From: Ceratothoa steindachneri
Taxonomy: Eukaryota > Arthropoda > Malacostraca > Isopoda > Cymothoidae
Reading direction: 5' to 3'
Length of the DNA stretch: 64,000 nucleotides
Assembly (NCBI GenBank): GCA_963969495.1
Contig: OZ018324.1
Span: 51,082,861 to 51,146,860, forward strand
The position numbers and the translations under genes are program-made. The notes below the pieces were generated by a model. The model saw only the letters and a program-made list of their open reading frames with translations, was not told the DNA's origin and ran no database searches. Below are positions 47,904 to 59,377 of this stretch, piece after piece. Numbering within the stretch: the first letter of the stretch is position 1; each line of letters starts with the position of its first letter.

Positions 47904-47974
47904 AGATGAGCTCTTAAAAAAAAATCAAAAAAAAAATCCAAGGAATCATACCGATGGGTATATAGATCCACGCT

Positions 47975-48315
47975 GGGTGCTTTTTTGTTTAGTGGACACA
48001 AACCAAAAATGGCTGGACGTCACCAGCCAGAAAGGTCGGCTGGCCACTGTGAATCCATAATAATATTCTGTGAAGCTCCTTCATTTTTCATTTTCACTAA
48101 ATCAGGTTCAATCGGTCCATTACATTTATTTTTTAGGTTAAGGTTTGGTTATATAACCAAAAAAGTATCAAAATCGGGAGTTTTGTCTTTATAAGAAAAA
48201 CGCGTTTTTAAGCTATTCGTTCACACTCGTGGATCACATGGCTGTCTCTCAGGCAGCCACCCTGGTGACGTCACCAGCCATTTTTGTTTTTTGTTTCCTA
48301 AACAAAAAAGCGCCC
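47975..48315. mobile_element. MITE with ~48-bp terminal inverted repeats
   Basis: The left end GGGTGCTTTTTTGTTTAG continues through CAAAAATGGCTGGACGTCAC. The right end, in reverse, reads GGGCGCTTTTTTGTTTAG and CAAAAATGGCTGGTGACGTC. The 340-bp interior has no ORF. The right repeat includes the 16-bp perfect palindrome CTGGTGACGTCACCAG (48262-48277). No clear target duplication, so the superfamily is open. Confidence 0.85.
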
Positions 48316-48515
48316 CATACTGTTTGGTGTCAAACATAATAATTCTTGGCAACTCTTCCCAAAGAGGACCGGCTCTTGGTACCATCGAGCTCACCAGCGA
48401 TTGTCATACTGACCTTTATATCTATTTCATTATGTGGTCTGGATCCACTTAGATAAAGTCATATTGGCGAACCACTACTACTACTACTGAGCAAAATATT
48501 ACCAGACGATTTTAA
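48316..48515. other. Unassigned sequence
   Basis: No ORF or repeat recognised; a short CTACTA run at 48476-48488. Confidence 0.25.
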
Positions 48516-48519
48516 GAAA

Positions 48520-48725
48520 CTTCTATAATATTCCTGAAAAATCGTTCTCTTACTCTACCCGTGTCAATACTTCATTTTGTTAGTTTATTTAGTATAGTTT
48601 CTTGAATATTTGAGTGCATCATATGATATCTTTAAAAAATATATATTAAATGAATGCCCTTATTTCATTTACCTACTCGTATTTTTGAAAATATTTTAAT
48701 AGTGGAAAATCGTTCTCTTATTTTG
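48520..48725. mobile_element. Possible Tc1 end remnant
   Basis: AAAATCGTTCTCTTA occurs at about 48539 and 48707 in the same orientation. The first is followed by CTCTACCCGTGTCAATACTT, which in reverse resembles the sequence at 34110-34138 beside the Tc1 element. Direct repeats near Tc1 ends are known, but no inverted repeat or ORF was found. Confidence 0.4.
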
Positions 48726-48773
48726 CTCGGCAGTTAATTTTTAGTGAGCAGGATAGCACATGTAGCAATGGGT

Positions 48774-48793
48774 TTAGGTTAGGTTAGGTTAGG
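48774..48793 (+). repeat. Short interstitial (TTAGG)4
   Basis: Four perfect TTAGG units, the canonical arthropod telomere motif, inside AT-rich sequence. Too short to infer a telomere event. Confidence 0.8.
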
Positions 48794-48839
48794 TTTAAGA
48801 AAGAAATTGGTTTACAAATGAAGTGGAGTAGGCTTAGGT

Positions 48840-48925
48840 ATCAGGACTCTCTTCCCTTAAATCGCAGTACTTGCAATACTAAAGTCTCATTATGGAATAG
48901 GTTTAAGTATCAGTACTTAATTCGG
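48840..48925. repeat. Dispersed repeat, copy 3
   Basis: CTTCCCTTAAATCGCAGTAC, TTGCAATACTAAAGTCTCAT and GGTTTAAGTATCAGTACTTA correspond to the copies at 30533 and 31625. Confidence 0.7.
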
Positions 48926-49059
48926 ATCTTTTCTTTCATTATGGCGTAATTTTGTCGGTTAATCGAGTGAGTAGCTCCTCAGATATTTGGTCTTGATTCG
49001 CCGGTTACTCGAGTGAGTAACCTGTGACAGCAGAGAATTAGTAAAAATGGACACAGCAT

Positions 49060-49640
49060 GAAACTTTCTTTGTCCTATTACCCACCTGTATGGCGCTGTC
49101 ACAAACAAGGGTGTAAAAGTAAATCGGATTGTACCTGGTTAGAACGGTCAAAAATACCTATGGAAACAATCATCTTTTTTGTTCATGCATGCTGCAACAA
49201 CTTAACAACTACTGTTTTTTTGTAGAGAACAACTAAAAATGTCATGTAATGCTATTTGGACTGAAAGAACTATCTCCGTGAAGTGTGCCTAAATCAAAAA
49301 TCCTCCTATAAAGATCGGTGGAAATTGATTGACAGTAGAAACGCGCGAGTGTTTCATGTATGCAGTTCTTGATAGATCGGCAGAAACATTATTATTAATA
49401 ATTAAAGAATGTGTATTGCCTGTCATAACTATTATTTCTAATACGTGGCGTGCATACAATGGAATTGATTCCTTGACAGAGATCAGATCAGATATGTTTG
49501 AGAAGCTCTTTTCAACGAGTTTTCTTTTATGAGCACAGCCCATAAAATTAGCAAAGAATGGGCCACAGCCCTTGTCGCAACTCAATATAATTCACCAGAA
49601 TGTTGTATTATACGTTGAAATAATATTGATCCACAAAGAT
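49060..49640 (+). pseudogene. Merlin-type (IS1016-like) transposase remnant
   Basis: A zinc-ribbon-like WRCHKQGCKSKSDCTWL piece is readable around 49092-49150. The catalytic region follows at 49329-49532: ETRECFMYAVLDRSAETLLL, then IIKECVLPVITIISNTWRAY and NGID. In Merlin/IS1016 transposases the ISD (here ISN) holds a catalytic Asp and is followed by a W-x-A-Y motif, so the Asp is lost. Frameshifts separate the two parts and the VExDE first Asp reads VEID before a stop. No inverted repeats were identified. Confidence 0.7.
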
Positions 49641-50255
49641 CTCAGTTTTTTGTTGTTCATGCAATATATAACTCATGCAATATATTTCTACAATACATGT
49701 CTTAAATTAGCTGCTGAGATTATTCCCTTAAGCTTGTTAATCATAAAAAGAAATAAAATCTGGTTTGTACTGTAAAAACTGTATTGTTTTCGTGTGTGTC
49801 CACCCACTATGTGTCTCCCAATTAGAGGTGTTTGTTAAAAGTGCAAGATAGAGTATTGCCTCCAGCCCCAGGTAGTTCCTCCCTACTTCCCACAGTTCAA
49901 TTGTCCTATAACTGTGAGACTTCCTTAGCAAAGTTACATTTTATTTTAAACTTAAATTATATCTAAACCAGGCAATGGCTTCGCCACACACCCTTACGGG
50001 AGGAGCTTGCGCTTCGCTACTAAAATTAAAATTTCAAATCTAAAAAAAAGCAGCCATGATTAAATTTTTAGAAATTTTCTGAACTTCGCCAATTATAATA
50101 ATTTTAAAAAGGAACTCTAAACTAAATTTCCTCCCTTTCAAAAAATCACGTTGCTAAAATATAGTTATAGAAGAAGATATATAAAAATAAATTTTCTGAA
50201 CTTCACCATTTGTAATTCTCAGGGTTTTAAAAAATTCACAAAATTTCGATACTTA
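49641..50255. other. Unassigned AT-rich sequence
   Basis: No ORF with recognisable content. The segment 49972-50020 (GGCAATGGCTTCGCCACACA...) is GC-richer and may belong to an unrecognised repeat. Confidence 0.25.
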
Positions 50256-50256
50256 T

Positions 50257-51556
50257 AAAGGGTGTTCCAATAATTTGGACCGATTTTAAATGTGAGTTAA
50301 GTTTAAGTGTCAAGTGATTTTTTTCTTTTTCTTTCAGATTTAACAACTTCAGTCTTTGGCAATTTCAACCATGGAAAGATTAATAATCGAACAATGTGTT
50401 AAAGTTATCGAAGCCTATTACAAAAATGGACGTCCAAACAGAAACGCATTTCGGGCCTTCGCGATTTTTTTGGTCAACATAATCGACCAAGCGAGAGGTA
50501 ATTGGGAAAATTGTTCGTAAATTCAAACAAACGGGATCAGTGGCAGATATGAAAATGCCATTGCCTGCTCGTTTACGCCGTTCAGCTGAAAACATTGCTG
50601 CAGTGCGCGAGAATGTGGCCGAAGATCCAGACACTTCTATTCGTCATCGCGCGCAGGAATTGAACCTCTCCACAACAACGTTACATCGAATTTTGACAAA
50701 AGATTTGTCTCTACACGCTTACAAAATTCAATTGACACAAGAACTGAAGACTGCTGACCATTTGAAGCGCCGTACATTCGTCAATTGGGTGCACGAGCAA
50801 AGACAAGCCGATGATGATTTTTCGCAAAAAAATCATCTTTAGTGATGAAGCCCATTTTCATCTTGGTGGATTCGTTAATAAGCAGAATTGTGGCATTTGG
50901 TCAGATGAAAATCCCAGGAAGATTGTTGAAAAGCCACTGCATCTACAACCGATCACTGTTTGGTGTGCATATTTTGCTAGCGGAATCATTGGGCCGTATT
51001 TCTTCGAAAATAATGCAGGCAATTCTGTTACGGTGACAGGCGAGCGATACCGTGCCATGACAACCAACCTTTTATGGCCTGAATTGAATTCTATGGATGT
51101 CGAAGATTTGTGGTTTCAACAGGACGGCGCCACATGCCACACAGCCAATGTAACAATGGCTTTATTGAATGAGAATTTCCCAGGTCGCATCATCTCTAGA
51201 AACAGCGAGGTCAATTGGCCACCACGATCGTGTGACTTGACGCCTTTAGATTTTTTTCCTTTGGGGTCATCTCAAAGGTCAGGTCTATGCCAACAAGCCA
51301 ACAAAAATTCAACAGCTGAAGGATGAAAAGGGATTTTGGTGAGATCGAGGAGCAACTATGCAGAGACGTCATCAAAAATTTTGACCATCGAGTGGAGGTG
51401 TGCCGCCGAAGCCTTGGCGGACATTTAGGCAATATTATTTTTCACTCATAATTGCCATGACTCAACTAACATGATCGAATAGTGAAATGAATAAATTTTT
51501 ACCAATAACACTGTTTTATTTACTGCTAACTTCGATCCGTCTTAATGGAACACCTT
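50257..51556 (+). mobile_element. Complete DD41D mariner-type transposon with inverted repeats
   Basis: Left end TAAAGGGTGTTCCAATAA and, in reverse from the right, TAAGGTGTTCCATTAA form short inverted repeats next to TA. The 1.3-kb interior codes for a single transposase in the same orientation. Both ends and the entire coding region are present, so this is a whole element, though the ORF is frameshifted. Confidence 0.85.
50371..51427 (+). pseudogene. DD41D (rosa-like) mariner transposase, frameshifted
   Basis: It begins MERLIIEQCVKVIEAYYKNG at 50371. A shift near 50470 leads to RLRRSAENIAAVRENVAEDP and LSTTTLHRILTKDLSLHAYK (second helix-turn-helix), then HLKRRTFVNWVHEQR. A second shift at about 50815 leads to KKIIFSDEAHFHLGGFVNKQ (first Asp), PITVWCAYFASGIIGPYFFE and WFQQDGATCHTANVTMALLN (second Asp), then NWPPRSCDLTPLDFFPLG (third Asp). 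Forty-one residues separate the last two Asp, as in the rosa group. A last shift at about 51265 precedes the end EALADI. All three catalytic Asp survive. Confidence 0.88.
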
Positions 51557-51639
51557 ATATTTATTTCTGAACATAAGTCATAACCAAACTAAGATGAAAT
51601 TATTATTCAAATACTCAAACAAATCCCTTTCTTAAATTA

Positions 51640-52260
51640 TAGAGTTACTGATATTTAAGGTATTCTTGATGGGAATCATTTCTTTAATTTTTCTTTCTCT
51701 CACTCCACATAGTTTATATAATTCATTTCATTTGCCTTTTTGGTCTAACTTCTCAAATAGAAATCGACCCACTATTTTATTACAATTATCCTTTTCTTCA
51801 TTTTTTAATTTTTTTTTATAATTCTTCTTATATAATCCAACTCTGGACAATATATAATAAAGTGGAAAAGATCCTCCAGTTCGTGGTTGCATAAAGGACA
51901 ATTAGTTTCCGGATTATTAAGTCTGTTTCGGTCCATCAATATCAAAATATTTGTTCTTGCTTTACATAGTAATATTAAGGCTGTTGAATTATCATATATT
52001 TTTTCTCTTTTTTATATCTTTCTTATGCTTTCTATATATCGATAGGTTATTTTTTTCTCGATTTCTTTTTGCCATTGTTCCTTATCCCATTTTCTTAATT
52101 TTATTCTGAACTCATTTTTATTCATTTTGATTAATGAATTATGATCTATCTTTAAATCTTTCAAATAATTATTCATAAATTTTGACCACTTATTTTTCTT
52201 GCCGAGCCTAGTAAGACAAGATTGTTTCCTAAAACCGTGTTGAGGATTTGTTAACGATTA
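51640..52260 (-). pseudogene. LINE ORF2 C-terminal remnant with CxxC knuckle
   Basis: The minus strand reads KWSKFMNNYLKDLKIDHNSL, FRIKLRKWDKEQWQKEIEKK, ALILLCKARTNILILMDRNR and NCPLCNHELEDLFHFIIYCP with ELDYIRR. The CPLCxxxxEDxxHFxxxC knuckle is the usual end of many LINE ORF2 proteins. One stop at about 52015 and shifts thereafter. The clade is uncertain and RT itself is not present. Confidence 0.65.
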
Positions 52261-52730
52261 TCTACTCTCTAAATCAATACATAATTTTATGACAAGAATT
52301 GACTCCATAAGTTTCATATTAATGAAGTTAACCTTACTGGTCATAGTTTTATTTATGATCGCGTCTACCTATTTTGAATATGCACACGATATTGGCCACT
52401 TTCTAAATCGACGGGAACCAAATTTTCTTTCACTTTTAGCTTTTGTGTGGTCTGAAGATAAATCAAGACTAAAGTGTCCCGTTGCTCACCGCAAATTGAA
52501 GCCGCGATAGGCAAGTATCTACATGCACGCAAACTTACAAACCCATAAACAAACAAACACGCACATGCAGTTTGAGTCAGACGTTAAAATACACCCGATA
52601 GCATTGTCCAGTTTAGTAGATTGAGGGCATTTCTCACTATAAGATTGCTTGTAAAATCGTTTATACATTATAAGGCACGCAATAAGTTGGCCAACCGGTG
52701 GTTGTATCGAATTACTCATATTAAATATTT
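52261..52730. other. Unassigned AT-rich sequence
   Basis: Short ORFs on both strands with no domain; a CAAACAAACA-type run near 52545. Confidence 0.25.
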
Positions 52731-52763
52731 ACGTATACATACATACATACATACATACATATA
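52731..52763. repeat. (ACAT)n microsatellite
   Basis: About six ACAT units. Confidence 0.95.
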
Positions 52764-52886
52764 CCCGTTGAATTTCCACAAATGCATACTTGAAATAAAC
52801 TTTATGTTCAATAAAATTAATTCGTTCCTCGTCTTTTAAATTCGACTGCGACTCTCCAGAACCTTCTAGATAACCTACCGGAGGCT

Positions 52887-53695
<809 letters not shown>

Positions 53696-54060
53696 CATAA
53701 TGAAGATACAAGAAGACTCATTATTAAATTTTAAGATATAGAAATTTTCGAGTGAATGAACATAACACGAACATTTGGTAGACATTCATATACAAGTGTA
53801 AGAACATTACATCAGTACAAACTCTGCCAAGAAGTGGAAGGAAGCCCAAGTTATCACCCACACGATATTCGTATCATTCTAAAAATGTTTTAAAGTTCAC
53901 TCAGACACCACTAAGAAGAAAACAAGTCGACGAGGTCTGGCTGCTCCCGGAGTTAGTGCTTCAGAGATGACCATAAAGAAATTCCTACACCAAAAAGATC
54001 TACACGTTGTCGGAAAGTTTACGCTTGCAAAAGAGTATATATACTGTACTCTTTAAATAA
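53696..54060 (+). pseudogene. Tc1 transposase N-terminal fragment
   Basis: Frames give LPRSGRKPKLSPT (the GRPRK linker) and TTKKKTSRRGLAAPGVSASE followed by MTIKKFLHQKDLHVVGKFTL, the second helix-turn-helix region of Tc1 (xLAxxGVxVSxxTIKRxLHxxGL). It is 5' truncated or eroded and stops at about 54055. The catalytic domain is absent. Confidence 0.65.
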
Positions 54061-54400
54061 TATTTTCTTTGTTTGTGATTTGTTTCCCTTTTTTTTCTTT
54101 TGGTGGTCATATTATTCGCCAATTGTTAAATTGTTTCATCTCTTTTAGTGATTTTTTGTTTTCAATAGACTTTCCACAAGATTTGTTTTATATGCATTTT
54201 TGTTGAAGTTCTCTGATAAGTATTAAGTTACCTCGTCATTAATTTCATTAAATTTGTTTGCTATTGTAACTTGAAAAGCATAGTTTTTACTTGGTAGGCC
54301 AAGCTTGTAGGTCAATGGCTAGTCGCTTGATTTAGATCTCTTTTGATCTTTCTCCTGATTAATCAATCTATCGTCATTCTGTTGAAAGTTCTGACAGCTG
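54061..54400. other. Unassigned AT-rich sequence
   Basis: No ORF or repeat recognised. Confidence 0.25.
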
Positions 54401-55075
54401 ATAGAGGGATTGGACAAAATAATGGAAACACCTGTTAATTTAACTTATTTTTCTGAACAACATTAATATTAGATAAAATTTCGAATGACTCAAAAACCTT
54501 TTTGAATATGTTACTGATTATTACATATTATTTTATGCTATAAGCTACATGTTCTACAAAATTTAATGATATTTTATAATAATATGAAAGTCCTTTCAGA
54601 TTTTCAAAGGAGATGGTAGTAGCTCGAATGGTTGGACCATTTAAACCAAACAGCTCTACTGTTTAATGTTTTCAAAAGAATTGTTGCTAAGCTCATCACA
54701 GCTTATGAGAAACAGAGAAAGCCAAGTTTCGACAACTCAAAGCGGTCATTGTCGAAGAATCATTCGACCACAACTTCAAAAGTGACTACAGGACTTAATC
54801 AATTTCTCACAAGTCATGTTTCGACCAAGGCTGTTTGTCGGGAGCTTCAACAAGCCGGGTATTGCAGAATTACCAAACCATTGCTCAGTCAAATCAACAT
54901 CGAGCATCGTAAAATGTGGCCTATATACCAAAAGAATTGGACATTGCACCATTGGAATAATGGGAATTATTATGATGAATCCTCATTTGCATTACTTTAT
55001 TTTCATTTTATGGCTGAGTTTATGCCTGGAGGATGCCTGTATGAGCTTATTATCTTAAATGACACATTCTGAGAT
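54401..55075 (+). mobile_element. Tc1-type transposon, 5' end and partial transposase
   Basis: The stretch GGATTGGACAAAATAATGGA followed by AACACCT at 54409-54435 looks like a Tc1 terminal repeat. 54632-55072 codes for a second Tc1 type: KRIVAKLITAYEKQRK, SKNHSTTTSKVTTGLNQFLT, VSTKAVCRELQQAGYCRITK, PLLSQINIEHRKMW and NWTLHHWNNGNYYDESSFAL, the first catalytic Asp being in YDES. Reading ends soon after and the rest of the catalytic domain is missing. Confidence 0.75.
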
Positions 55076-55684
55076 TTAATCAACGATTGAACAAAAGCAT
55101 AATTTGTGCTCAAAGACAACGAAGTTTGTATGAACAATGGATGGTTACAAAGTAGGTGGGAGAGGCACACAATTCTATCAATAAATTTGGTTATTCCAGT
55201 TAATGTAAAAATAATTACTATTAAACAACAAAGGAATAGAACTAAAGTTGCGGAGGGCATGGTTGGAAAACAAAAGTGTTGCTATTTCTTATTGACACAA
55301 GATATCAGTTGGTTTTAAAAATATGTGATAAGGAATGGGAGGGGGTGAGTTGCACTTAAGAAGTGGGGTTCAATTGTTTAAGGAAAAAGGATTCAAGAAG
55401 TGGGAGGGAGGGTGAATCTTTGGAGTAACCTCAAATTCCAACGGTTGGGTAGGAAATGTCTGTTTTGCATGAGGCGGAATGATCTCTGATGGGGGACTTC
55501 TTTTTATCCATCGAGTTCAGTGGCAGGCTCGATAAAGCGATTGTGCGTCCAAAATAAGTCCCTGGTGACACCTGTGTCAAGTTATTTTATGCAAAAACAG
55601 ATGAGCTCGTTTAATGTGCGTGTGTGGTGGGGGGCTTCCAATCATTGCTCGATATTCCTATAAATTTTAATATAACTTTTCATC

Positions 55685-55685
<1 letters not shown>
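55076..55685. other. Unassigned sequence
   Basis: A 70-aa ORF at 55106 has no recognisable feature; 55330-55440 is G-rich. Confidence 0.25.

Positions 55686-55779
<94 letters not shown>
55686..55779. repeat. (TA)n microsatellite, left of MAR-2 copy, 94 bp
   Basis: AT run ending directly at the mariner end. Confidence 0.97.
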
Positions 55780-55781
<2 letters not shown>

Positions 55782-56703
55782 CTTTGCAATTCGGATATAA
55801 GGAAACGAGATATTAGGAAAAGTGTTATATTATTTTTCAATATAACTACCCTCGACTTCAATGCATTTGCGCCACTTGTCCCTGAGGCTTCGAATTGCCG
55901 ACAACCAGAAATCTCCCGACGGCTGTTGAATCCACTCCTGGACGGCCAGCTGGAGATCTTCATCGTCTCCAAACAGGCGTCCACGCAGTGCAGCCTTGAG
56001 CTGGTGGAATGAAAAGTAGTTGCTAGGGGCCAGACTGGACTGTAGGAAGGATGGTTGAGCTCCTCGAATCCGCACTCGCGCAGGGCAGCTTGTACAACTC
56101 TGGCCTTGTGGACTTTGACGACGTTGAAGTCGATCATGTGGAGTGAGGTTTCTAGGGACCCTAGGGGCAGAAACCTTAATCATGGCCAAATTGTCGTGGA
56201 TGATGTTGATAAAACATCCATGTGAAATTCCAAGTTCTGGCTTGATTTCTTCGACCTTCACCCGTCGATTTTCGAGGATCATCTTCTGCACACGGGACAC
56301 ATTGTCCTCGTTGGTCACGTCTGACGGGTGTCCTGGATGGGGGTCATCTTCAAGGGACTCACGACTGTGGCGGAACTTCCTATTCCAGCGAGCAATGGTT
56401 GCATAGAAAGGGGCAGGGTCGGTGTACACTGCAACCATGCGTTCATGGATCTCTTTTGCATTCTTGCCTTCCTTGGTCAAAATTTGATCACTGCGCGGTG
56501 CTCAACCTTCTCCACTGATGAAAAATTTGTGACTGACGATCTGAGATCAGCTTCTGCTTTTTAAATAGACGAGGCAGGAGCGTGCGGCTGCAGGTCCTGA
56601 CTTGTCATAACTTGTCATAACTTGTCCTAACATCCCCACAAACAGCCATCCCCATTCCTCTGTTTTGCCCTACCGATTCGCAAAACTTATTGACCGCCCC
56701 TCG
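55780..56703 (-). mobile_element. MAR-2 mariner copy inside a (TA)n array
   Basis: Minus-strand copy of the deleted mariner at 34544-35480. The right end, read as the 5' end, reads in reverse CGAGGGGCGGTCAATAAGT. The left end is slightly truncated and merges into the TA run after AATTCGGATATAAGG. TA arrays flank both sides, consistent with insertion into a TA dinucleotide of a pre-existing array. Confidence 0.88.
55830..56480 (-). pseudogene. MAR-2 transposase with central deletion, 216-codon open frame
   Basis: MTKEGKNAKEIHERMVAVYT, RWNRKFRHSRESLEDDPHPG, KVEEIKPELGISHGCFINII and LTPHDRLQRRQ form the DNA-binding half. A stretch of about 35 residues in a foreign frame follows the deletion junction. 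Then SLAPSNYFSFHQLKAALRGR and IRSLRDKWRKCIEVEGSY return to the mariner frame because a one-base loss compensates. The first two catalytic Asp are deleted and the third reads Asn (APSN). The true N-terminus (VEHRAVIK) is out of frame upstream. Confidence 0.85.
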
Positions 56704-56705
56704 TG

Positions 56706-57542
<837 letters not shown>

Positions 57543-57612
<70 letters not shown>
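57543..57612. repeat. (TA)n microsatellite, 70 bp
   Basis: AT run. Confidence 0.97.
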
Positions 57613-57615
<3 letters not shown>

Positions 57616-58063
57616 CTCAAATTAGCACGAGAGAATGATGAAAATGAATCCATTAACCCACATTGAAAGAGAAAACGGAATAATTTTTCCTTGCAGTAAT
57701 ATTTTCATTACCTTTTTTCGAAAAAATCCGTGCAGGGAAGCGATTCGAGCCAGGCGCACTGAGGCAGCGAGCACCGCTTTGATCACAGTTAAAGTATGCC
57801 ATTAGTAAACTACGCTACGCACGCAAAGAACCAAATAATTCTCTGAATAGAATAACTTTTAAAGAACACTTTCGCCAGCTCGAACGGAGACGATGAAAGA
57901 AATAAAAAATTAATTGGGAATTCAAACAATAAACCAGGAATAGGTAAACGCGTGGCAAATATACAAATGTATATATCTCTCAAAGTAGCACGAGAGAATG
58001 ATAAAAATGATCCATTAAGCCCTGCACGGATTTTTTCAAAAAAAAGTAATAAAAAAATTACTG
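57613..58063. repeat. Direct and inverted repeats left of Gyp2
   Basis: TAGCACGAGAGAATGAT occurs at about 57622 and 57986 (direct). ATCCGTGCAGGG at about 57727 reappears in reverse as CCCTGCACGGAT at about 58020 (inverted). The arrangement suggests a fold-back or rearranged repeat into which Gyp2 is inserted. Confidence 0.7.
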
Positions 58064-59340
58064 TGTGATAGAACGGTCTGAGGCCGCTTAAATTCAGCCC
58101 CTATCACATTGGTAGAAACATTGCGACCCACGTGCATCTGCGAGAGTAAGCAGGGCGCATTATCGCCACCTGAGTCAATATTTAACCAAGAAGGTCACCC
58201 CCCCCCTCCATTTCGCCTCCATTCGTAGATCTCGCCAGATTGAGTTAGGCTTATGGGCAGATAAGGTATGTTCCAAGGCACAACTGGGGCAGTCCCTCGA
58301 AGCCCCCACTCCATTGTCCCCTAGGCCAAGGGGATGGCTTCGACTACTTATACATTAGCATTTTCCAATAAGATCAGATCAGATCCAGATTATCTTCGCG
58401 CGACATCACGCCGATTCGGTCTCACCTTGTGCACCAGGGGCCTTCTACCTCGAGATCCACTATTTTTGTCCAGAAGAGGACAATATCTCTTGAGTGCCAA
58501 GGTTCGAGCCTTCAAGACGCCAAGTCCACAAGGCCTCTTCCCTGTTGTTCAGGAAGAGAACAACGTTAGAACAGCCATTGTTCTTTGAGCCCGTTGACAA
58601 GAGACGGTTCTCACCCTTCCCCCCTCCCTGATGTTCAGAAAGAGAACAACGTTAGAACAGCCATTGTTCTTTGAGCCCGTTGACCAGAGGCGGTTCTCAC
58701 CCCCCCCCCCTCCTGTTGTTCAGAAAGAGAACAACGTTAGAACAGCCATTGTTCTTTGAGCCCGTTGACAAGAGACGGTTCTCACCCTCCTCCCCTGTTG
58801 TTCAGAAGAGAACAACATCAGAACAGCCATTGTTCTTCAAGCCCGTTCGTCAAGAAACGGTTCTCATTCCCAAGACGTCACTTCAGGATAATTTAATCCC
58901 TCCTCCTTCGGCTGGAACTCGCCAGCGGACCGAAGAGTCCTTCGCGTCGCCTTCCTCTGCACAACAACTTGTAATTACGTAAGCTGAGCATTACCTTTGA
59001 TTATCTAACCTTTCGAGCCCTTTAATTTTGATTTGTTTACCTTTTTTTTTAATCTCTCCTAATCTTAATCCTCGGATTAGTCAGATATTCCCACGACCCT
59101 TTCCATTCTCCGTTTATGTAAACATTTTTCTTTTTGTGTGTTGTTGATAGTTTAATTAATAAAACTCTATTTTATTAATGATAGCCATATTATTATCCTT
59201 GAGCCCAGTACCAGTTCTTAAGCATATTGAAGATAAATAACCTCGGTAAATCAGATTTAGCACGCACTAGAAATATAATTGAATAATTTCCTCAACGAAT
59301 AGTTATATATGGTATATCGTCGAGAGTCTATTCTACGATA
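58064..59340 (+). repeat. Gyp2 5' LTR
   Basis: Starts TGTGATAGAACGGTC and ends ATTCTACGATA, where Gyp1 has ...CGACA. The first 45 bp form an inverted repeat (TGTGATAG 58064-58071 with CTATCACA 58101-58108). Tandem units of 81-86 bp lie at 58537-58855, with AACAAC at 58559, 58645, 58730 and 58811. Confidence 0.9.
58537..58855 (+). repeat. Gyp2 LTR tandem units with palindromes
   Basis: About four units, each with GTTGTTC(n7)GAACAAC and AGAACAGCCATTGTTCT, plus a C-rich run. Equivalent blocks: 39712-40015, 44573-44870 and 63795-64000. Confidence 0.9.
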
Positions 59341-59359
59341 TATATATACTATTTAAATT

Positions 59360-59377
59360 TGGTATCAAGTTTGTAAG
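59360..59377 (+). promoter_or_regulatory. Gyp2 candidate primer-binding site
   Basis: TGGTATCAAGTTTGTAAG about 20 bp after the LTR, conserved with Gyp1 apart from two bases. tRNA not identified. Confidence 0.5.

Larger units (their letters stand above)
47342..47936 (+). mobile_element. 5'-truncated LINE with 13-bp target duplication
   Basis: Flanked by TCCAAGGAATCAT at 47329-47341 and 47937-47949. It contains the last 100 codons of a LINE ORF2, a T/G-rich 3' UTR, a terminal hairpin and an A-rich tail. The RIGHTRVTHRYLM tail is typical of I/Nimb-type LINEs. The exact duplication and readable coding region point to a fairly recent insertion. Confidence 0.9.

Noticed and set aside
49329..49585. 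98-aa minus-strand ORF as a gene
   Set aside because: It is the reverse of the Merlin transposase remnant, whose motifs are on the plus strand.
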